DNA of 64,000 nt, from contig MPUH01000248.1 in assembly GCA_001970955.1 (NCBI GenBank), positions 1 to 64,000 on the forward strand, given 5' to 3'. Shown here piece after piece: positions 59,493-64,000 of the stretch. Within the stretch, counting starts at the first letter, position 1. Every line of letters starts with the position of its first letter. The notes below the pieces were generated by a model. The model was given only the letters and a program-made list of their open reading frames with translations. It ran no database searches and was not told the origin of the DNA. The position numbers were made by a program, and so were the translations under genes. The DNA is from Stentor coeruleus (Eukaryota; Ciliophora; Heterotrichea; Heterotrichida; Stentoridae).

Positions 59493-60707
59493 TTATATCC
59501 ACCCTTTATACCTAAATAATATGATAACAGACGCAAGATAAACTACAGAACAAATACATAGGACAGTAAATGCTGTAAGATCTTGATATTCATCACATCG
59601 ATACGGAATCTTCACATTCATTCCAAAAAATCCAGCAAGCAGATACAGAGGCAAAAATATTGTCGTCATTGAAGAAAACACTTTAACTAAATCATTACTT
59701 CTCTCAGAAGTGTCACTTAGTTTTCCTTCAACAATAGCATCATGCACATTTTCAGAGCTTTTTAGAAGCCTCCTGCTTGAGTCAATTTTTTCTGTAAGTT
59801 TTTTCATGTTCAATCCCATGCTATTCAAATACTGATTAAAAGTCTTAGTCAAAAAATTCGTCTCAATAAGTTCAGGAAGCAACTGGGATTTGGTGTCGAC
59901 ATAGTTCCTTGCATTTATTAAAGTTTTTTTAGCTATATGGACCCTTAATACAAAATCAATTCTTTCAGTAGTACTAAGTTCTGTAGCGAACTCGTTGCAA
60001 ATTTTTACTTCATTATCCATTTCTGAGACTAATTCTTCTATTCTCATAAACATAACATGAAGAAGTTTGTATAAAACTTCCTCAAGGTCAGTTAGTTCAT
60101 AAAATTCTACAAGGTCGAGTTTTACAGTAAATCGCTTTTTATAATTAGTCAATGCTGTTTCGCTTTTTCTGTAAGCAATTTCAGGTTCAGAAGGCGTTGT
60201 TGACTGGTCGGCGAAGATGCTGAATTTCATGGTTTTGACAAAAATTTCTTCTAGACAATGGAGTTTTTCATCATAAAGTAGGAACATTATACCTTTCATG
60301 AGGATTATTTTTAACGAAGCTGGTGTGCTTAAGGACCCTGTTAAAGGTATATCAGTCAGAGTGAGAAAAAGGCAGTCGTGTATTTTAATCATATGATCTT
60401 TAAGGTAAGATGATGAATTACATTCATATTCGATAACTGGATGAAGTTTATAAGCTGATCTTATTTTCATAATCGTTTGTTCATTAGGCTTTTGAATAAG
60501 TATTATATATTGTTGTTTAGTCATTTGGAATGCTTCTGGAAAAAGTACTTCATCAACTTTAGTTTTCCGACAAGTATTATTTTTAACATTGACAATATAA
60601 ACAAGTTCACTATTATGATTTTGCTCACTTGTTATAACTTCTTCAGATTCACTTGCATCTGATATAGAATCAACAACATGTTGGCTTTCATCCGAATGGA
60701 TCGACAT
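59493..60707 (-). CDS. CorA-type Mg2+ (divalent cation) transporter
   Basis: The 404-residue protein has a large, charged, helical N-terminal domain and two transmembrane helices at the extreme C-terminus. The first (about 343-362) ends in the diagnostic GMN motif (GFFGMNVKIPY, about residue 361), and the second is about 378-399 followed by RYKGWI. This is the CorA/Alr1/Mrs2 layout, a pentameric channel. The helix before TM1 (SDTSERSNDLVKVFSSMTTIFLPLYLLAG) also fits. Localisation (plasma membrane or organelle) cannot be read; no clear targeting peptide. Confidence 0.9.
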   Translation of the reverse strand: MSIHSDESQHVVDSISDASESEEVITSEQNHNSELVYIVNVKNNTCRKTKVDEVLFPEAFQMTKQQYIILIQKPNEQTIMKIRSAYKLHPVIEYECNSSSYLKDHMIKIHDCLFLTLTDIPLTGSLSTPASLKIILMKGIMFLLYDEKLHCLEEIFVKTMKFSIFADQSTTPSEPEIAYRKSETALTNYKKRFTVKLDLVEFYELTDLEEVLYKLLHVMFMRIEELVSEMDNEVKICNEFATELSTTERIDFVLRVHIAKKTLINARNYVDTKSQLLPELIETNFLTKTFNQYLNSMGLNMKKLTEKIDSSRRLLKSSENVHDAIVEGKLSDTSERSNDLVKVFSSMTTIFLPLYLLAGFFGMNVKIPYRCDEYQDLTAFTVLCICSVVYLASVIILFRYKGWI

Positions 60708-60739
60708 ATAAAAATTATGAAATTAGACCTTAAATTAGC

Positions 60740-61843
60740 TTACGAATCAAGCCATTCTACTCTTGAGCCGTTTTCCCATTTGCTTTTCCTTGTTGTCATT
60801 TCTTTATCTTTCTTCTGAAAAGTATACTCAGCTTCTCCATGCTGTTTGTTATCTTTCCAGTCACCATCGTAAATTTTATCATCAGGCCAGGTCATTTTGC
60901 CTTTGCCATGTTTTTGATCTTTTTTGAAATTTCCTTCATAAACTCTCCCATCAGCCCATTTAAAAGTCCCTAGTCCATGCATCATGTTATCTTTAAACTC
61001 CCCATCGTAACTGTTACCATTTTTGTAAACAAGTTTTCCAGAACCATGCATTTTATCATTGCTAAACTCTCCTTTATATGTAGTCCCATCAGGCATTTCT
61101 AATACACCTTTTCCATGTCTAAGCCCATGTTGATACCCTCCTTTATATTTTGTCCCATCAGGCCATTGTTCAGTACCTTTTCCATGCAATTTACCATCAG
61201 CTAATTCTCCATCAAACTTCCCCCCGGACTTGTTTTGAACTGTTCCAGCTCCATTCATAGCCCCATTTTTAAATTCACCTTCAAAAACTAATCCTGAACT
61301 TTCAATCATCCTACCTTTACCTTCTAATTGTCCACCTTTGAAACACCCAACAATTTTTGACCCATCTTCTTTAACTAAAGTTCCAAGACCATGTTTATTA
61401 CCATGTTTATCCCATTCACCTTCATAAACTGTTCCATCATCTAATTGAACAGCAGGCATTTCTTTGACAGCAACTCCATCGTCTGGTCTTTGAATATCCA
61501 ATGGGACTAGTTTTTTTTCTAAATCCCCAACAAATGAACTTTGGATTTCAGTAAGGGGTTTACCAAGTTTAGGGTACTTATCAGCTAGTTTTTGCCATGT
61601 TTTTACTTCTTTTACTTCAGCCAAAGGCTTACGAATCTCTTTACGGACCAGATATCCTCGGATACCTGATTGCATTGTTAAAGCTTCATGAGGATCTACT
61701 AACATTTTAAATACAGGCTCAAGAGTTTCGGATTGTGGCTCAACTTTTACTTCTTCCTCAGGCTTTTTTTCTAAGTCTAAACCCCCTTCGTTTATGTTCT
61801 TTGCTTCTACTGCCTTCTCACCAAAACAATAACCAGCTCCCAT
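60740..61843 (-). CDS. MORN-repeat protein
   Basis: The 367-residue protein starts MGAGYCFG (possible N-myristoylation at Gly2). Residues about 60-80 (TMQSGIRGYLVRKEIRK) resemble an IQ-type calmodulin-binding helix. From about residue 137 there are nine MORN units of 23 residues, each Y-x-G-x-(F/W)-x-x-x-x-x-H-G-x-G-x-(M/L): YEGEWDKHGNKHGLGTL, FEGEFKNGAMNGAGTV, YKGEFSNDKMHGSGKLV, YDGEFKDNMMHGLGTFK and others. MORN proteins link membranes to the cytoskeleton and are abundant in ciliates. The gene stop and the CorA-type start are only about 30 bases apart on the same strand. Confidence 0.9.
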   Translation of the reverse strand: MGAGYCFGEKAVEAKNINEGGLDLEKKPEEEVKVEPQSETLEPVFKMLVDPHEALTMQSGIRGYLVRKEIRKPLAEVKEVKTWQKLADKYPKLGKPLTEIQSSFVGDLEKKLVPLDIQRPDDGVAVKEMPAVQLDDGTVYEGEWDKHGNKHGLGTLVKEDGSKIVGCFKGGQLEGKGRMIESSGLVFEGEFKNGAMNGAGTVQNKSGGKFDGELADGKLHGKGTEQWPDGTKYKGGYQHGLRHGKGVLEMPDGTTYKGEFSNDKMHGSGKLVYKNGNSYDGEFKDNMMHGLGTFKWADGRVYEGNFKKDQKHGKGKMTWPDDKIYDGDWKDNKQHGEAEYTFQKKDKEMTTRKSKWENGSRVEWLDS

Positions 61844-64000
61844 TAATTTATATTATTAACTGATAACCAATTATGCTAGTGTTTAAATTGATATATGGAA
61901 ATGCTTATAAATAGTTTTTATAGCAAAGTTTTAAGTCAATATTTGTGTAAGTTTGAATCATTAAAAATTCAATTTAAAAATATGGTAGTTGACTAAGTTT
62001 CTCTTTAACAAACAGTTTAAGTTATGCAGTTTTTGAGATTATTCTCGATTTCAAAGCTGATAAAATAATAGTATTTAGAGCAAAAGATAATAATCTTTAT
62101 TTTATAAAGTAAGAATTTTTTTTAGTTAATTAATTGCTAAGGAATAGTGAATAACATATAGGATAAAATTTCAGGATATAAGCTATTCAGTTTTATTGCA
62201 AGAAATATTAAATTTTGCAAACTTTTTGTATTACTGCCATTTGCATAATGCTATCTCTCCATTAACAAAATATAGCATGTAGCATACTGTAAAATAAGCA
62301 GCAAGAGTATTATCTTTCTCTAAGAATATCAATCTGTTAAATCTAAATCATCTATCCTCATCCATCTTTAGAATAGCTTAACTGCTCAACACTGTTTTTT
62401 CAAAACTCCAATTTCCTATATAATCTTCTATTTCTCACATATACCCATTAATTATGTTCATTTACTAAATAAAGATTTCTTTAATTGGATGATTATCCCA
62501 AACTATAACAAATGATTATGAAAAGTTTCTTTCAGCAGTCTTGATGCCTGCAATAGCTTAATAATACCTAAAAAGCACTTTCAAGTTGCTCTCAAAGACA
62601 TCCAGATACGCGAGACTGTATTCTTTTTTATTAGGTCTATTTATACATGCATACCTATAAAATTATAATTTCTTCCCTGATAATTAATCATAGAAGTTTT
62701 ACGAATAGTATGACCAAATATCCTATAAAACTTTTTCAAAAACCATAATTTTATATTAAAAATATCCAATATGTCCTAACCTTGCGACAATTAGAATTGC
62801 TCTCATACGTTTTTTCATAGCGAGTTTTTGAATTCGCTTCTAAAGAGTGCTGTGGCTACCAATGAGAATTCTGTGGAACAACAGAGATTATCTATGTTAT
62901 GATTTTATCTTCAAAATTATTCTTCATAATAGTTGAGTTCATCATTCCTGAATTATCATAATACTTAGTAACTTTCCAAGATCCTGAAGGCACCTGCTGA
63001 CGCGAAATGTTGCTAGAAATTGTCCTTAGTCGAGCAGTTTTGAAAATAGAATCAAGTGCATAGAATCGAACAGAATAAAGCTCAGAAAAATGTTTGCTTG
63101 CAAAACAAATTATAATAAACTAACAAGATAAGGCAACGGGAGATAGTGAAAAAAGATTGAAGCTGTTGGAAAATAGGTTTTGCATGAAGATAAAGTTTTA
63201 TAGGTGATTTTTGAAGTGTTTTTATGAAGAGAAGTTGGGAGGCTTGAGAGAAACAAGAATAAATTGGAAAATTACAAAAATACAGTAAAGAAATAATAAA
63301 TTCGAGGAAGAGTTTAGTGAGAAAAAGAAAGTTAGAACTAACTCACTAAAAGAAAATGATTATTGTAGGAGAATGAAAGATGAGATTGATTTCAAAAAAA
63401 AGTGTTTGAAAAGATTAAATCTCTTGAATGGCGGGAGATACTTTTGAAACAAAAGAAAACTGCAGATATTTTCGAAACACTGATTCAGATCTTTTATATT
63501 TTCCAGTTCTCCTTTGAATATTATAAATTTAGTAACTTAAGTATTCTATATATTATTGGTATCTAATAATAGATCAGTATTATAGATGCAGATTTTTACT
63601 GTATTTTATTCAGAGGATATATTCTAATATTATCTCCAATAAAATATTTAAGCATTCACTTTATTATATGTTCAGGACTAAATCACACTTAATCTTATCA
63701 TAATAAACTATTAATAATTAAATCATAATCACATTATTTTTTAGTTACTTGAGAATAATAAGCATAAATATATCAGATTTACTTAGTCCAAACAAATGAT
63801 TTTTTTTTTAAGTAAATTATGATACAATAAGTTGCATTCTTATATATATAGTATGCTTATAAAATGATTATAATTTTTTTAAGTTAAACTTTAGACTATA
63901 AATCAAATTCTTGCAGACATAAAGATTTTGAAAAATTACAACTATAAATAACGCAAAACTAATAGATATATTTGATATAATAAGCATAGCATTTTTAGGT
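61844..64000. other. 2.1-kb terminal region without a clear gene
   Basis: AT-rich, except about 62500-63100, which is slightly less so. An open minus-strand stretch at 62892-63119 has coding-like composition (listed under findings). No tRNA, snRNA or telomere repeat seen up to the end of the window. Confidence 0.45.

Noticed and set aside
62870-62900. GGAACAACAGAGATTA resembling the U6 snRNA ACAGAGA region
   Set aside because: No AGC triad, no flanking U6 stem and no matching downstream GC-rich part; a chance match.
1-64000. Alternative ciliate genetic code (TAA/TAG as Gln, or TGA as Trp)
   Set aside because: Conserved domains (Polo kinase, COQ8, eEF1B, ubiquilin) run without in-frame TAA, TAG or TGA, Trp is TGG throughout and genes end at TAA or TAG, so the standard code fits.
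1-64000. Mobile elements, viral fossils or CRISPR arrays
   Set aside because: No transposase, reverse transcriptase, integrase, capsid-like frame, terminal repeats or regularly spaced short repeats were found; the direct repeats present are assembly joins or small minisatellites.

Overview
The window reads as macronuclear-type DNA of a heterotrich ciliate, most likely Stentor or a close relative. It is very AT-rich. Genes are compact and mostly intronless, and TAA and TAG act as stops. Conserved domains contain no in-frame TAA, TAG or TGA, so the standard code is in use, unlike Tetrahymena or Paramecium. Five introns can be placed with confidence; each is exactly 15 nt, GT...AG, with an A at intron position 10. 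That tiny-intron signature is known from Stentor. The species call is inference from these traits.

Layout. 0.1-12 kb: two unrecognised proteins, an FKBP-TPR protein, a decayed DHHC palmitoyltransferase, dynactin subunit 6 (DCTN6), a Pol5/MYBBP1A-type nucleolar protein and a five-EF-hand protein with SPLR repeats. 12-21.4 kb: a CIPK/SnRK3-like kinase with a NAF motif, a small basic protein, a RING/B-box protein and a giant protein with about 24 TPRs and a C-terminal kinase domain. 21.9-31.5 kb: an Sfi1-like W-repeat protein, a SNAP43-like snRNA transcription factor, a YANK-type kinase and a C2/coiled-coil protein. 32.9-41.5 kb: a cation/proton-exchanger-like membrane protein, a centrin-like protein, a Tctex-type dynein light chain with a 15-nt intron, and several coiled-coil or unknown proteins. 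41.6-49 kb: an acid-lipase-family hydrolase, a long empty spacer, a C2H2 zinc-finger protein and COQ8. 49-62 kb: an ARM-repeat protein with a LamG-like domain, eEF1B, tRNA-Thr(AGT), a Polo-like kinase, ubiquilin/Dsk2, a CorA-type transporter and a MORN-repeat protein. The last 2 kb has no clear gene.

The genes are an ordinary eukaryotic mixture on both strands, with no operon. Several belong to cilium, basal-body, dynein or Ca2+ biology: DCTN6, Tctex light chain, Sfi1-like, centrin-like, Polo kinase, the C2/coiled-coil protein, the EF-hand protein and the CIPK-like kinase. I see no viral element or CRISPR array, and no convincing transposon.

Assembly caution: each of the five single N positions is bracketed by a direct repeat of 46-91 bp, which looks like unmerged contig ends. 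Two of them split genes (the TPR-kinase and the lipase). Counting each repeat once gives continuous reading frames with family-typical lengths.
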